NCBI GenBank assembly: GCA_019638595.1
Contig: JAHBTJ010000029.1
Coordinates: 1-64,000, forward strand
Direction: 5' to 3'
Length of the DNA stretch: 64,000 nucleotides
DNA from: Chitinophagaceae bacterium
GTDB taxonomy: Bacteria; Bacteroidota; Bacteroidia; Chitinophagales; Chitinophagaceae
The position numbers and the translations under genes are program-made. Below, piece after piece: positions 1-8,319 of this stretch (within the stretch, counting starts at the first letter, position 1; the number at the start of each line of letters is the position of its first letter). Under the pieces are notes generated by a model that was given only the letters and a program-made list of their open reading frames with translations, made no database searches and was not told the DNA's origin.

Positions 1-1
1 C

Positions 2-196
2 ATGGGTATTATAGAAGCCATAAAGAAAATAGAGCGGGAAGAAGGGATTGAAATAGGTATGGAGAAAGGTAAACAGGAGGTTATTGAAAACCTGATTACA
101 GAACTTGGACTTCCGGATAAGCAGGCTGCCCGTATTGCCAGAGTGCCCGAAGCCTTTGTAAAAAAGATCCGCGCTTCGCTGAAAAAGAAAAAATAA
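2..196 (+). CDS. C-terminal part of an Rpn-family (PD-(D/E)XK nuclease/transposase-like) protein, cut by the window edge
   Basis: The frame is open from the first bases, so the true start lies outside the window. The 64 visible residues are a charged Glu/Lys helix followed by a small helical tail ending KKIRASLKKKK. The same arrangement closes the broken Rpn gene at 60635-61705, whose tail also starts with MGI-(V/I)-E and ends KKVRASLKKKK. In that family this is the variable C-terminal tail behind the nuclease domain, so the ATG at base 2 is probably an internal methionine. Membership is inferred from the internal paralogue only; no catalytic residues are visible here. A strong terminator follows the stop. 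Confidence 0.7.
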   Translation: MGIIEAIKKIEREEGIEIGMEKGKQEVIENLITELGLPDKQAARIARVPEAFVKKIRASLKKKK

Positions 197-213
197 ATAT
201 TTTTTAATACTGT

Positions 214-248
214 AAAAAGGCTTCTCTCATAAGACGGGAAGCCTTTTT
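214..248 (+). terminator. Rho-independent terminator after the Rpn-family gene
   Basis: An 11-nt arm AAAAAGGCTTC (214-224) pairs perfectly with GAAGCCTTTTT (238-248) across a 13-nt loop and ends in a T run. It lies 18 bases after the stop codon of the upstream gene. Confidence 0.8.
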
Positions 249-338
249 ATAAGCCATCCCTATAGAGGGACGGCTCCTTTTAAAACACCCATTGATACTC
301 CATAAGGTACTATTACAAACAATCCCAAAGATTATACA

Positions 339-770
339 TCAGGTTACGGTAAGAACATTATTATTAATGCTAACGGTATATTTTGTAAGGGCTGCCGCTG
401 CAGGTCCCTGGTTTACAGCTCCCGTTATGCTGTACTGGCTGCCATGACAGGGACATTTAAAATCGTTGTCGGCAGCATCGTAATTAACAATGCACTGCTC
501 ATGTGTACATACAAGGCTCAGCGCTACGAACGAAGATGCCGTATTGCCCGCCGCCGTTCTAACCACAATTGTATTTCCGTTTATTTTAGAACTGCCTACG
601 GCAGCTAACTCGGAATTTAAATTGGCAGTAAGCTTTGCACTACCACCGCTGCCGCCACCGGGGCCAGGGCCGGGATTGTCGTCCGACTTTGAGCAGGAAG
701 CCAGCAATCTTCCCGCGCAGAGAAATGCCGTCGCCTGTCCTACATTGTTTAAAAAATCCCTGCGTTCCAT
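339..770 (-). CDS. Rieske [2Fe-2S] lipoprotein, probably Tat-exported
   Basis: A 143-residue protein. The N-terminus has a twin-arginine pair (RR at 3-4, followed by DFL), a hydrophobic stretch and a lipobox LLASC with the lipid cysteine at residue 26, then a Gly/Pro/Ser-rich linker. The Rieske cluster motifs are complete: CTHEQC at 88-93 and CPCHGS at 106-111, giving the two Cys and two His ligands. It should carry a high-potential 2Fe-2S cluster on the outside of a membrane and pass electrons. It is the last gene of a minus-strand run and starts 25 bases after the DUF5777 gene, beside YceI and cytochrome c genes, which points to a periplasmic redox chain. The electron partner is unknown. 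Confidence 0.92.
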   Translation of the reverse strand: MERRDFLNNVGQATAFLCAGRLLASCSKSDDNPGPGPGGGSGGSAKLTANLNSELAAVGSSKINGNTIVVRTAAGNTASSFVALSLVCTHEQCIVNYDAADNDFKCPCHGSQYSITGAVNQGPAAAALTKYTVSINNNVLTVT

Positions 771-795
771 ATTGGTAGTTTTAGTAATTGAAGCG

Positions 796-1767
796 TTAGT
801 GTTTCTTTTGAGCTATATTGAATGAACGGGAAATATTGAATCCAAAATAAATATCGCCCTTACCCCAGTTCCCTGTAGTCCGCCCAATGAACAAAGGCTC
901 CACCATGCCTTGTGAATTGGTAACATGCAACTGGAAAACATGTCCTCCGGTTTCTATATCGAACCCTGCAGAAAATGACTGATATACTTTAAAAGAGCTT
1001 GCGGGGTTAACAGGCAGGTAATTATATTCCAGGTTAACGCTTACCCTGCGCGTAATTTTCATCCTGCCGCCAATACCCAGGGCAAATACATCATTTTTGT
1101 CGGCGATTGCCGGCACCAGGTTATAATGCAACCAGGTAGGCGCCAATTGCAATGAAAGATCCCGGGTCAGCTTCCTGGCCAGCAGCAACTGCAATGTATA
1201 GCTGGTCCGGTAGGTAGCATTCAGGTATTCCTTGCCGGCATATTTTAAAGTAGTATAAGCAAGTCCTCCGAATGCGGTTACCGAAACAGGCATTTTACCG
1301 GCAGATTCCGCCTGGCGTAATAATTTAAATTTCAGGTATCCATCGTATGTTTTTTCAAACGTGCTTCTGCCAATGCCTGCTGTCAGCCTGCCGGTAATGC
1401 CGTAATCAAACCCCATGCGCATAGTGGCGTTATCAAGTCCGAAAAGCTGGTACCCTCCGTCATTTATTTTCCCAAACCGGTGCATGATCATGAACAGCAA
1501 TACTCCCTGTGCAGGTGTTTCAACAGAATGCAGGTTGATAATATGGGTTCCTTTAAAAGTGCCTGTTACATACCGGCTTTGCTGATTTACCGCCATTGAA
1601 TCGTCGAGCATTTTCAACAGGCCGGTATCCTGCGCTTTTACATGCGTTGCATATAAAAGACCAGACAATAATACCAGCAGCAGTCCTTTCCTGTTCTTCT
1701 TCCACCAGTTATATCCTACAACCGCGTTGCTCCTGTTTTTTGCACCGGCTATTGTAACATTATGCAT
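796..1767 (-). CDS. DUF5777-type outer-membrane beta-barrel protein
   Basis: A 323-residue protein with a hydrophobic signal segment near residues 28-45 ending in an Ala-x-Ala-like site (VKAQ). Repeated amphipathic strands follow, with alternating aromatic and hydrophobic residues (FGKINDGGYQLFGLDNATMR, then a run of GITGRL/AGIG-type turns). This is the layout of the DUF5777 barrel family of Bacteroidota, which is often found beside YceI and Rieske genes. The start is 9 bases after the YceI stop, so translation is probably coupled. The first 25 residues may be too long; a later start would give a more typical signal peptide. The transported or bound substrate is unknown. Confidence 0.75.
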   Translation of the reverse strand: MHNVTIAGAKNRSNAVVGYNWWKKNRKGLLLVLLSGLLYATHVKAQDTGLLKMLDDSMAVNQQSRYVTGTFKGTHIINLHSVETPAQGVLLFMIMHRFGKINDGGYQLFGLDNATMRMGFDYGITGRLTAGIGRSTFEKTYDGYLKFKLLRQAESAGKMPVSVTAFGGLAYTTLKYAGKEYLNATYRTSYTLQLLLARKLTRDLSLQLAPTWLHYNLVPAIADKNDVFALGIGGRMKITRRVSVNLEYNYLPVNPASSFKVYQSFSAGFDIETGGHVFQLHVTNSQGMVEPLFIGRTTGNWGKGDIYFGFNISRSFNIAQKKH

Positions 1768-1776
1768 ATCTTGAAA

Positions 1777-2313
1777 TTATTTTACAGGTTTACAATCAAC
1801 CATTACCTGCACCTCTATCTGCCTGGCTATTTTGTCTCTGACTATGCCGGGGATTTTAATGTTGAAGTCTTCGGGAGTTAACCGGAATTTTGACAATCCA
1901 TACAAGCCATCCTCCTTTAACTCGATGGTTGCGTTTGCGGAGAACTCCTTTTCAACACCGTGCAGCGATAATACACCCTGTACCTGCACCGTATTTATTT
2001 TACCGGGGATCACCTCTCCTGTAAAAGCTCCCTTAAAGGTTGATTTAGGGAATTTGTCGCTTTCCACGTAGTTATCATTAAAATGTTCCTGCATAAGCTC
2101 TTTCCGGAACAGAAAGCTTTTTAACAACATTGAAAACGCGATTGTTTTTTTCGAAAGATCCACTGCTGCAAACACCTGCCTGTTCTCCGCTTTTATATCT
2201 TCCAGCGGTGTTTTTGAAAAAAAGCTTACTGATCCTGTTCTTGTGATATATACCTGCGCCACAGCATGCGTCCACACCATGCAGCACAGTATCATTACTA
2301 TCCACTTTGTCAT
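1777..2313 (-). CDS. YceI-family lipocalin-like periplasmic protein
   Basis: A 178-residue secreted protein with a signal peptide of about 19 residues (ends HAVAQ). The body has YceI features: SVSFFSKTPLEDIKAEN near the N-terminus, the FPKSTFKGAF strand in the middle, and a GVLSLHGVEKEF strand. YceI proteins form a beta-barrel pocket that in characterised members binds isoprenoid-type lipids such as polyprenyl quinones. Located between a cytochrome and a Rieske protein, it could hold a quinone-like lipid for this redox cluster; that is inference. Confidence 0.9.
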   Translation of the reverse strand: MTKWIVMILCCMVWTHAVAQVYITRTGSVSFFSKTPLEDIKAENRQVFAAVDLSKKTIAFSMLLKSFLFRKELMQEHFNDNYVESDKFPKSTFKGAFTGEVIPGKINTVQVQGVLSLHGVEKEFSANATIELKEDGLYGLSKFRLTPEDFNIKIPGIVRDKIARQIEVQVMVDCKPVK

Positions 2314-2360
2314 AGCCTGTCATTTAAATGATTATGCGTGTAATGATCACGGGCTTTGAA

Positions 2361-2726
2361 TTAATTATTGGGCGCCCCATCGCGTATCCACGCTTTTATT
2401 TTATTAATATCACAGTCAGACAGCTTTGGCAGGTTATAGGGCATGGGCGTGTACCCGGCAGCGTGAGTAACGGCTCCCAACAGATCCCCGTTATCTGCCC
2501 GGGCTTTAAGGTTGGCATACCCGTCAAGATCAACTCCCTCCGTAACAGTACCATTACCATGGCAGCTATAACAATTAGTGCTGATGATCGGAAGAATATC
2601 GGCGCTGTAACGCATGTTATCGGTATCGCATGGTGGCGCCAGTTCTTCTTCCGATGCTTTGGAGCAGGCCCCGGCGGCAATTACCAGCAAAACAATCCAT
2701 CCTGAACGGCAAAAACATCTTCGCAT
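2361..2726 (-). CDS. c-type cytochrome lipoprotein
   Basis: A single heme motif CYSCH is visible, preceded by DILPIISTNC, a context typical of small Bacteroidota cytochromes. A methionine (TPMPYNLPKL) about 40 residues later is a good axial ligand candidate. The N-terminus is a lipoprotein signal ending AAGAC. I chose the ATG at 2726; an upstream GTG at 2753 would overlap the preceding OB-fold gene by 17 bases. The product has about 121 residues and ends WIRDGAPNN, a common ending of these domains. It would carry electrons in the periplasm, probably with the neighbouring Rieske protein. Confidence 0.88.
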   Translation of the reverse strand: MRRCFCRSGWIVLLVIAAGACSKASEEELAPPCDTDNMRYSADILPIISTNCYSCHGNGTVTEGVDLDGYANLKARADNGDLLGAVTHAAGYTPMPYNLPKLSDCDINKIKAWIRDGAPNN

Positions 2727-2736
2727 AATAAACAGT

Positions 2737-3147
2737 TTATAAAATAATTTCACAGTCTGTGAGGTTCACATCCATATTAAAACCTGTGCATCGTCCTTTG
2801 ATCACAGCGGGCGCGCCCCTGCTAATGGTAGCGGTATCCGGCATTGCTGCAGGCGAAAACCTGCAACTGATCCCGCCGCCTCCCGGCTGCATACTTAATA
2901 TTACAACAGCGCCATCAGCGTTTACCTGTATGTCCTCTACAATGCCCTTTACTTCAATAACGGCATTTAAAAAATTTTGATCCGCCGCCTGTTCATTATC
3001 GTTGTAAGCGTTGTACAGCTCCATTGCAGTCACCTGCCAGTCTGCCGGTTTACCTCCCACACCCTGCCGGGGTTTAGTATACCAATACAAGGCTGCAGCA
3101 AGGGCAATACCAGCCAGCGCCAAAAAAAATCCTGTTTTTTTAGCCAT
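2737..3147 (-). CDS. Membrane-anchored OB-fold (tRNA_anti-like) protein
   Basis: A 136-residue protein with one N-terminal membrane segment (about 6-22) and a single soluble domain. The soluble part has an OB-fold pattern (AMELYNAYNDNEQAADQNF, then VIEVKGIVEDI, VILSM, ISCRF, and VIKGRCTGF toward the end) like the tRNA_anti-like proteins common in Bacteroidota. In that family the ligand is unknown. It lies 25 bases after the anti-sigma/barrel gene and 10 bases before the cytochrome, so it belongs to the same transcript. Confidence 0.7.
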   Translation of the reverse strand: MAKKTGFFLALAGIALAAALYWYTKPRQGVGGKPADWQVTAMELYNAYNDNEQAADQNFLNAVIEVKGIVEDIQVNADGAVVILSMQPGGGGISCRFSPAAMPDTATISRGAPAVIKGRCTGFNMDVNLTDCEIIL

Positions 3148-3172
3148 ACTTTTTTTAAAGAAAATGAATGCA

Positions 3173-4483
3173 TTAAAATCTTCTTCCTATGCCAATGTAT
3201 ATACCGGCGCTGGTTAACGGCAGCTTACCGGTTCCTGCTCCCGAAACGGGTATTCTTATATAAGGCTCAACCCTTACATTCAACGATCTCCATATAGTGG
3301 ACTGATAGCCTGCGCCCACATTCACTGTAGCCAGCCAGCTCTCCGGCGCGTTCTTATAGGCATAGCCTTTTGTACGTGCGCTTCCGTAGTAATCATAGGT
3401 AATATCATAATACTCCTTCTGCATTAAATAGGCAGCCATTCCACCGGTAACAAACCAATCGCTGTTTTTTTTACTAATAAAATTGTACCGAAGGTTCACG
3501 GGAATAGTGATCATGTTACAATCACCATCTACATTGTATATTTCATGATTGTTTAAATAGGGCAGTCCGCTTTTGTCAAAATACACGCCTTTGGTATAGT
3601 ACACTTTTTTTTCCCAATAGCCCGCTGCTTCCACATGCAGGCGTTTGTTAAACCTGTATCCCAGCAACAATCCAATGCTACTACCGGCTCCGGATATGCG
3701 CTGGAATTTTACGGTGGTCAGGTCCGGCGCTGCCACTACCTGGGCATACATATAACGATCGGGAGATGGAGTAACCGGTCCTGCTGCTTTCCCGGCAGGG
3801 CTGTCTGCAGATTTAGCTATTCCCGGTGAATGCGCACTCATTTCAACCGGTATATGTTTTATACCGCTAAGCTCCGGTAATGCATAGCCACGTTCATCTA
3901 CCATTTGCAGTACGGCTGTCAAAGCCTGCAGTGGTGCTGCCGCAGCCAGTGAAGGAAATATACCAGGGGTTTTACCGGGATCCGTATTTTTCACTTTTTC
4001 CCTTGCACTATTGTTCTTAACCGCAACAGCATTGCCTGTAATAACAACTGCTTTACCTGTCGCTGCTATCTGCCCTGTTTCTCTTTCCGGCAGGTCATTC
4101 GCCTGTTCGGTTGTTTGAACCGGCGGCACTGTGTTATCATTCGGCCTTATTATGTCGTTTGCAGGCTGATAAGGGCTAACTAAAGGAGGAGTTACCGGCT
4201 GTATATGCTGCTGTTGCATTACCGGCGCTTTTTGAAGAACGTGCTTTCCTATTTTATCCCAGGTATTATGTGCCATCCACCCCGCAGGAAAAAGCAGGAA
4301 CCACCAAAAGATAAATTTTCGTTTCTTCTTTTTCTTTTCATCTTCTCCGGCAGCATTGTTATTGATCACACTTAACTTCCTGGATATGCTTTCCCAATCA
4401 GATGCCCTGCCGGTATCCAGCTCATAATTTTCCGCCGCCTTGCGGAAAAGCTTCTCCATATCATCATTCTTCAGGTAAAACAT
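3173..4483 (-). CDS. Putative anti-sigma protein fused to an outer-membrane-type beta-barrel domain
   Basis: A 436-residue protein with a composite layout. Residues 1-50 are a charged cytoplasmic-type segment (DMEKLFRKAAENYELDTGRA) ending in a Lys-rich stop-transfer run. Residues 57-71 are one membrane segment. Residues 85-240 are a Pro/Thr/Asn-rich low-complexity linker. Residues 245-436 have beta-barrel character (SSIGLLLGYRFNKRLHVEA, ending GIGRRF with a C-terminal aromatic). The reading frame overlaps the end of the ECF sigma gene by 13 bases, the usual sigma/anti-sigma arrangement. I infer that the N-terminus restrains the sigma factor. No zinc-finger anti-sigma motif is present. The start could also be the Met at residue 9. 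Confidence 0.65.
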   Translation of the reverse strand: MFYLKNDDMEKLFRKAAENYELDTGRASDWESISRKLSVINNNAAGEDEKKKKKRKFIFWWFLLFPAGWMAHNTWDKIGKHVLQKAPVMQQQHIQPVTPPLVSPYQPANDIIRPNDNTVPPVQTTEQANDLPERETGQIAATGKAVVITGNAVAVKNNSAREKVKNTDPGKTPGIFPSLAAAAPLQALTAVLQMVDERGYALPELSGIKHIPVEMSAHSPGIAKSADSPAGKAAGPVTPSPDRYMYAQVVAAPDLTTVKFQRISGAGSSIGLLLGYRFNKRLHVEAAGYWEKKVYYTKGVYFDKSGLPYLNNHEIYNVDGDCNMITIPVNLRYNFISKKNSDWFVTGGMAAYLMQKEYYDITYDYYGSARTKGYAYKNAPESWLATVNVGAGYQSTIWRSLNVRVEPYIRIPVSGAGTGKLPLTSAGIYIGIGRRF

Positions 4484-5046
4484 AGCACATTATCCTTATT
4501 ATCTTTTACAAGGTATTTTTGCAAAAAGGCCCTGGCCCTCGCAAGGTTTGATTTAGATGTACCCACCGAAATACCCAGCGTTTCCGCTATTTCCTGGTGA
4601 CTATATCCATCAATTACATACATGTTGAATACGGCACGGTACGAAGGACTCAGCTTTCGTATCAGCTCAATCATTTCTTTATACAACAGTTGATCATCCG
4701 ACCTGGTTTCGGGTTCTCTGCCTTCCCATATTTCTTCAGTTATAGGATAATGATTTTTTTGCGCCTGCGCTAACCGTATATGATCAATAGCCGTATTGAT
4801 CACTATACGCCGCATCCAGGCCATCAGCAACATTTCGGGGTTCGAAGCATGTTGGTAATCAAATTTGCTGAAGGCTTTAAAAATTTTTACAAAAGCATCG
4901 TTCGAAACTTCCGCCGCTGCTTCATAGGAGCTCATATACCGATACACTGTCTTTAACACAAATCCCAGGTATTTTTCATACAAAAATTTCTGGCATTTGG
5001 CCTCATTGGCTATACAGCCCTTAATCAGATGTATCAATGGTTCCAA
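4471..5046 (-). CDS. ECF-type RNA polymerase sigma factor
   Basis: A 191-residue protein with the two ECF domains. Region 2 is around residues 25-95 (EVSNDAFVKIFKAFSKFD, then AWMRRIVINTAIDHIR). Region 4 is around 130-180 (LSPSYRAVFNMYVIDGYSHQ, then EIAETLGISVGTSKSNLARA, the helix-turn-helix). It directs RNA polymerase to its own promoters. Its stop overlaps the next gene, a putative anti-sigma protein, by 13 bases. Five genes for envelope redox proteins follow in the same direction, which are its likely targets along with itself. Confidence 0.93.
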   Translation of the reverse strand: MEPLIHLIKGCIANEAKCQKFLYEKYLGFVLKTVYRYMSSYEAAAEVSNDAFVKIFKAFSKFDYQHASNPEMLLMAWMRRIVINTAIDHIRLAQAQKNHYPITEEIWEGREPETRSDDQLLYKEMIELIRKLSPSYRAVFNMYVIDGYSHQEIAETLGISVGTSKSNLARARAFLQKYLVKDNKDNVLCFT

Positions 5047-5371
5047 AATATGTACTGCATCCTTTTCAACAATAATTACGGGTAGTGAAATTAAAAGGTT
5101 GCGCAGGAAACCGGATTTTTTATAAAGGTAGATACAACCGGAATATTATAGACCAATGCTGCATTTTTAACTGACATTCACCTCAAAAACAACGACTGTT
5201 ATCACAGCTAAATACCAGGGCAATATTCTTCTACATCAATCGTTATGCATTCACAATCAAATGTTAACCTTATTTAACGTCTATCGGCTTTGCTTTATTA
5301 ATCTTCGGTCTACTTTTGAAGTCTGTAATAAACCAATCAGCCCTTTTATTACAGGTAATGCTGTTTAAATT
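5047..5371. other. Divergent intergenic region between the sigma-factor operon and the TonB-receptor-like gene
   Basis: These 325 bases separate two divergent units. A clear promoter for the rightward gene is present at 5289-5318. I found no equally good match for the leftward sigma-factor operon, which would fit an ECF-type or self-regulated promoter of unknown consensus. No open frame or RNA gene is apparent. Confidence 0.5.
5289..5318 (+). promoter_or_regulatory. Bacteroidota housekeeping promoter for the beta-barrel receptor gene
   Basis: TTTG at 5289-5292 and TACTTTTG at 5311-5318, separated by 18 bases, match the -33 TTTG and -7 TAnnTTTG consensus known for the primary sigma factor of Bacteroides/Flavobacterium. 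The predicted start point leaves a leader of roughly 45-50 bases before the ATG at 5372. Confidence 0.7.
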
Positions 5372-8191
5372 ATGAAACCCATACATTTACTTTTATTTAT
5401 TCTTCTCAGCTCTGTTTCAACAGCATTTGCACAAGTGCCGGCAACCGTAAGAGGTAAGGTATACGACAGCAGCCATACAGCATTGCGGGGAGCATCGGTA
5501 ATGCTTATTAAGCCGGGAACAAAAGATACATTACAAACAGTAACCGCGAGAGACGGACAGTTCCAGTTCAGCAATGTTACTACCCGCTCTTTCAGGCTCA
5601 GGGTCTCCAATGTTGGTATGGAAGATGCAGAGCAGGATTTTGACTTTGAAGCCGGGAAAACAGACCTGAATACAGGCAGCATAACAATGCAGCCTGCTAT
5701 TAAAACTTTACAGGAAATAGTAATTAGTCCCCCGCCAATTGTAATTAAGGAAGATACGGTGGAGTTCAAAGCCGATTCCTTTAAGGTTCGCCCTAACTCG
5801 AATGTAGAAGACCTTTTAAAAAAGATACCCGGACTGCAGGTAGACAAGGATGGCAATATAACAGCGCAGGGCAAAACCGTTACTAAGATCAAAGTAAATG
5901 GTAAGGACTTTTTTGGAGGCGACCCTAAAACCGCCACCCGTGAGCTGCCTGCTGAAATTATAGACAAAGTACAGGTAGTGGACGACTATGGCGAGCTGGC
6001 GCAGGCATCGGGCATTAAAGATGGCGACCCCGATATAGTGATAAACCTTCAATTAAAAAAAGACAAAAACCAGGGTGTATTTGGAAGAGCCTCTGCGGGG
6101 TATGGTACGGATGACCGTTACCAGGCTACGCTGAACGCGAACGTGTTTAAAGAAAGCACCCAACTATCTGTACTGGGCAACCTGAATAATATTAACCAGA
6201 ACCTTTTTGATTTCAGCAATGCCAATAACCGGCGTGGCGGAGGTGGCGCGATGCGTTCCATAAGAGGCGGGGGCGGTAACTCCGGCGATGGCGCTACTTC
6301 CGATACCAATGCGGATCAAAACGGCATTACCGATAACAAATCAATCGGCGTTAATTTCCGTACAGATTTCGTTAATAAAAAAGGATCTTTTTACGGCAAC
6401 TACAGCTTTGCTAACCGTAACACTATGATTGATCGTGCTACCTCGCGGCAGAATATATCGGGTAATATTTTTACCAACAATCAAGATAGCTACTCCGATA
6501 ATCTCCGCAATAACCACAGGGTAAACCTGAATTTGGAATATAACTTCGATTCATCCAATTACCTCAAAATAATACCCAATTTTTCTTACGCATATTCCGA
6601 CAACCTGGGACGGGGATTGTTCGAGTATTTCAATAATGAACAGTTTAAAACACAGGATGGATACAGTGGAGATACGGTCAGCAGCAGGTCGCCTAATTTC
6701 AGCGCGTCGGTAAACTATAATCACCGCTTTCAAAAAAGAGGGAGAAATGTATCGCTTACCGCCAACCTCGGCACTTCCTATTCGCTGAGCGATGATGATA
6801 AAATAAATTTCACCCGTGAATATTTAAAGGCCGGCGGCTATTCAGATACGTTTTTAGATCAGTTGATCGCGCAGGATAACAGCAACCGTAACTATGGGTT
6901 CAGGGTTACGTATACAGAGCCCGTAAGCAAAAACCGTTTCCTGGATCTGAGCTATGGCTACAACTATTCGTATGCTAAAAACGACCGGGGTACTTATAGT
7001 AAAGATTCCCTTACAGGCAATACCAATTTCCTGGACAGCCTGAGCAATGCTTACGAAAATACTTTCGTTAACCAGCAGGTGGGTGTTAGCTTAAGAACGG
7101 TTCAAAAAAAATATAACTATAGTGTGGGAGTTAATTTGCAACCCGCTTACCTGAGCGGCTACTCCATATCAAAAGACAGCGCTTACACTCCCCAACGGCG
7201 GCTGAATGTAGCTCCTTCGGCCAGGTTCTCTTATAATTTTTCGAGAACCAAAAGGCTGAACATGAATTACAACGCCAACTTCAACCAGCCCAGCTATAAC
7301 CAGTTGCAGCCGGTAAAAGATGTATCCAATCGACAATACCAAACGCAGGGCAACCCCGACCTGAAACCGGAATTCAGTCATAACCTGCGGGTATTCTTTA
7401 ACAATTTCAACTTTACTTCAGGCAGGGCAATGTTTGTGGGCCTCAATGCCAACACTATACAAAACAGGATCGTAAACAACAATATTAACCTCGACAGCAG
7501 CGGGGCGCAATTGAGCATACCAGAAAATATGAACGGCTATTATAACCTCGCAGGCTTCTACACCTACTCCGTTCCATTTCAAAACAGGAGGTATGTGGTT
7601 AGCTTTAATGGCAATGTAAACTACAACCATGATGTTGGATTGGTGGACAGTGAGAAAAACACCGGTAACAACTGGGTAACCACACAACGCCTGAATTTTG
7701 ATTTCAATTACAAAGAATGGCTTGAATGGGGCGCCAGTGGCGCATACAGCCTTAACTCAACAAAATATACGCTTTCGCAAAACGGGGAACGCTTAAGCTC
7801 CAACGCCTGGACGCTTGGCAGCAACATGCGGATGGATATCCCGGGAGGACTGATAGTACGCTATGATATCAACTACGTCATTAATAACGGGCTGGCTTCA
7901 TCCGTAAATGGTAACCCTACCCTGTTCAATGCTTCCATTGAAAAAACATTGTTCAAAAAGAAAAACGGGTTCATCCGCCTGTCCGGGTTTGACATTTTTA
8001 ACCAGAATACCAATATCTCGCGCCAGGTTAGCGGCAATGCGATCATTGATAGCCGTACAAACAGGTTAACACGTTATTTCATGCTCACGTTCACTTACAG
8101 GCTCATGCAGTTCAAAGGGGGGCAGCAAGCAGGCGGGCAGCCGCAGGAAGGACGAAGCGGGGGCGGCAACCGCATGAGAATGATGAATTAA
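5372..8191 (+). CDS. TonB-dependent receptor-like outer-membrane beta-barrel protein
   Basis: A 939-residue protein with a signal peptide (1-20, ending TAFAQ). A carboxypeptidase-regulatory-like domain (about 23-105) begins VRGKVYDSSHTALRGASVML. A plug-like region (about 140-225) contains VEDLLKKIPGLQVDKDG and VNGKDFFGGDP. A long barrel follows, ending in a Gly/Gln-rich tail (about 912-939). This is the outer-membrane beta-barrel family related to SusC but without a partner SusD. Such proteins are inferred to be TonB-linked transporters; the substrate is unknown, and no SusD or enzyme lies next to it. It has its own promoter. Confidence 0.88.
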   Translation: MKPIHLLLFILLSSVSTAFAQVPATVRGKVYDSSHTALRGASVMLIKPGTKDTLQTVTARDGQFQFSNVTTRSFRLRVSNVGMEDAEQDFDFEAGKTDLNTGSITMQPAIKTLQEIVISPPPIVIKEDTVEFKADSFKVRPNSNVEDLLKKIPGLQVDKDGNITAQGKTVTKIKVNGKDFFGGDPKTATRELPAEIIDKVQVVDDYGELAQASGIKDGDPDIVINLQLKKDKNQGVFGRASAGYGTDDRYQATLNANVFKESTQLSVLGNLNNINQNLFDFSNANNRRGGGGAMRSIRGGGGNSGDGATSDTNADQNGITDNKSIGVNFRTDFVNKKGSFYGNYSFANRNTMIDRATSRQNISGNIFTNNQDSYSDNLRNNHRVNLNLEYNFDSSNYLKIIPNFSYAYSDNLGRGLFEYFNNEQFKTQDGYSGDTVSSRSPNFSASVNYNHRFQKRGRNVSLTANLGTSYSLSDDDKINFTREYLKAGGYSDTFLDQLIAQDNSNRNYGFRVTYTEPVSKNRFLDLSYGYNYSYAKNDRGTYSKDSLTGNTNFLDSLSNAYENTFVNQQVGVSLRTVQKKYNYSVGVNLQPAYLSGYSISKDSAYTPQRRLNVAPSARFSYNFSRTKRLNMNYNANFNQPSYNQLQPVKDVSNRQYQTQGNPDLKPEFSHNLRVFFNNFNFTSGRAMFVGLNANTIQNRIVNNNINLDSSGAQLSIPENMNGYYNLAGFYTYSVPFQNRRYVVSFNGNVNYNHDVGLVDSEKNTGNNWVTTQRLNFDFNYKEWLEWGASGAYSLNSTKYTLSQNGERLSSNAWTLGSNMRMDIPGGLIVRYDINYVINNGLASSVNGNPTLFNASIEKTLFKKKNGFIRLSGFDIFNQNTNISRQVSGNAIIDSRTNRLTRYFMLTFTYRLMQFKGGQQAGGQPQEGRSGGGNRMRMMN

Positions 8192-8319
8192 AAACGACAT
8201 TCCACACATTAATTATCTTATATCAACCTGTTTCTTCCCTGTGTAAAGCGATGAGGTACCTGCCGCTATACCAAGCTCCAACTTATTGAACTATTTTTGC
8301 AGCGTTATACAGATAGTTT

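Noticed and set aside
5365-5967. 200-codon minus-strand frame overlapping the receptor gene start
   Set aside because: It covers the promoter-proximal coding region of the beta-barrel gene and is rich in Ser/Leu/Val without family features.
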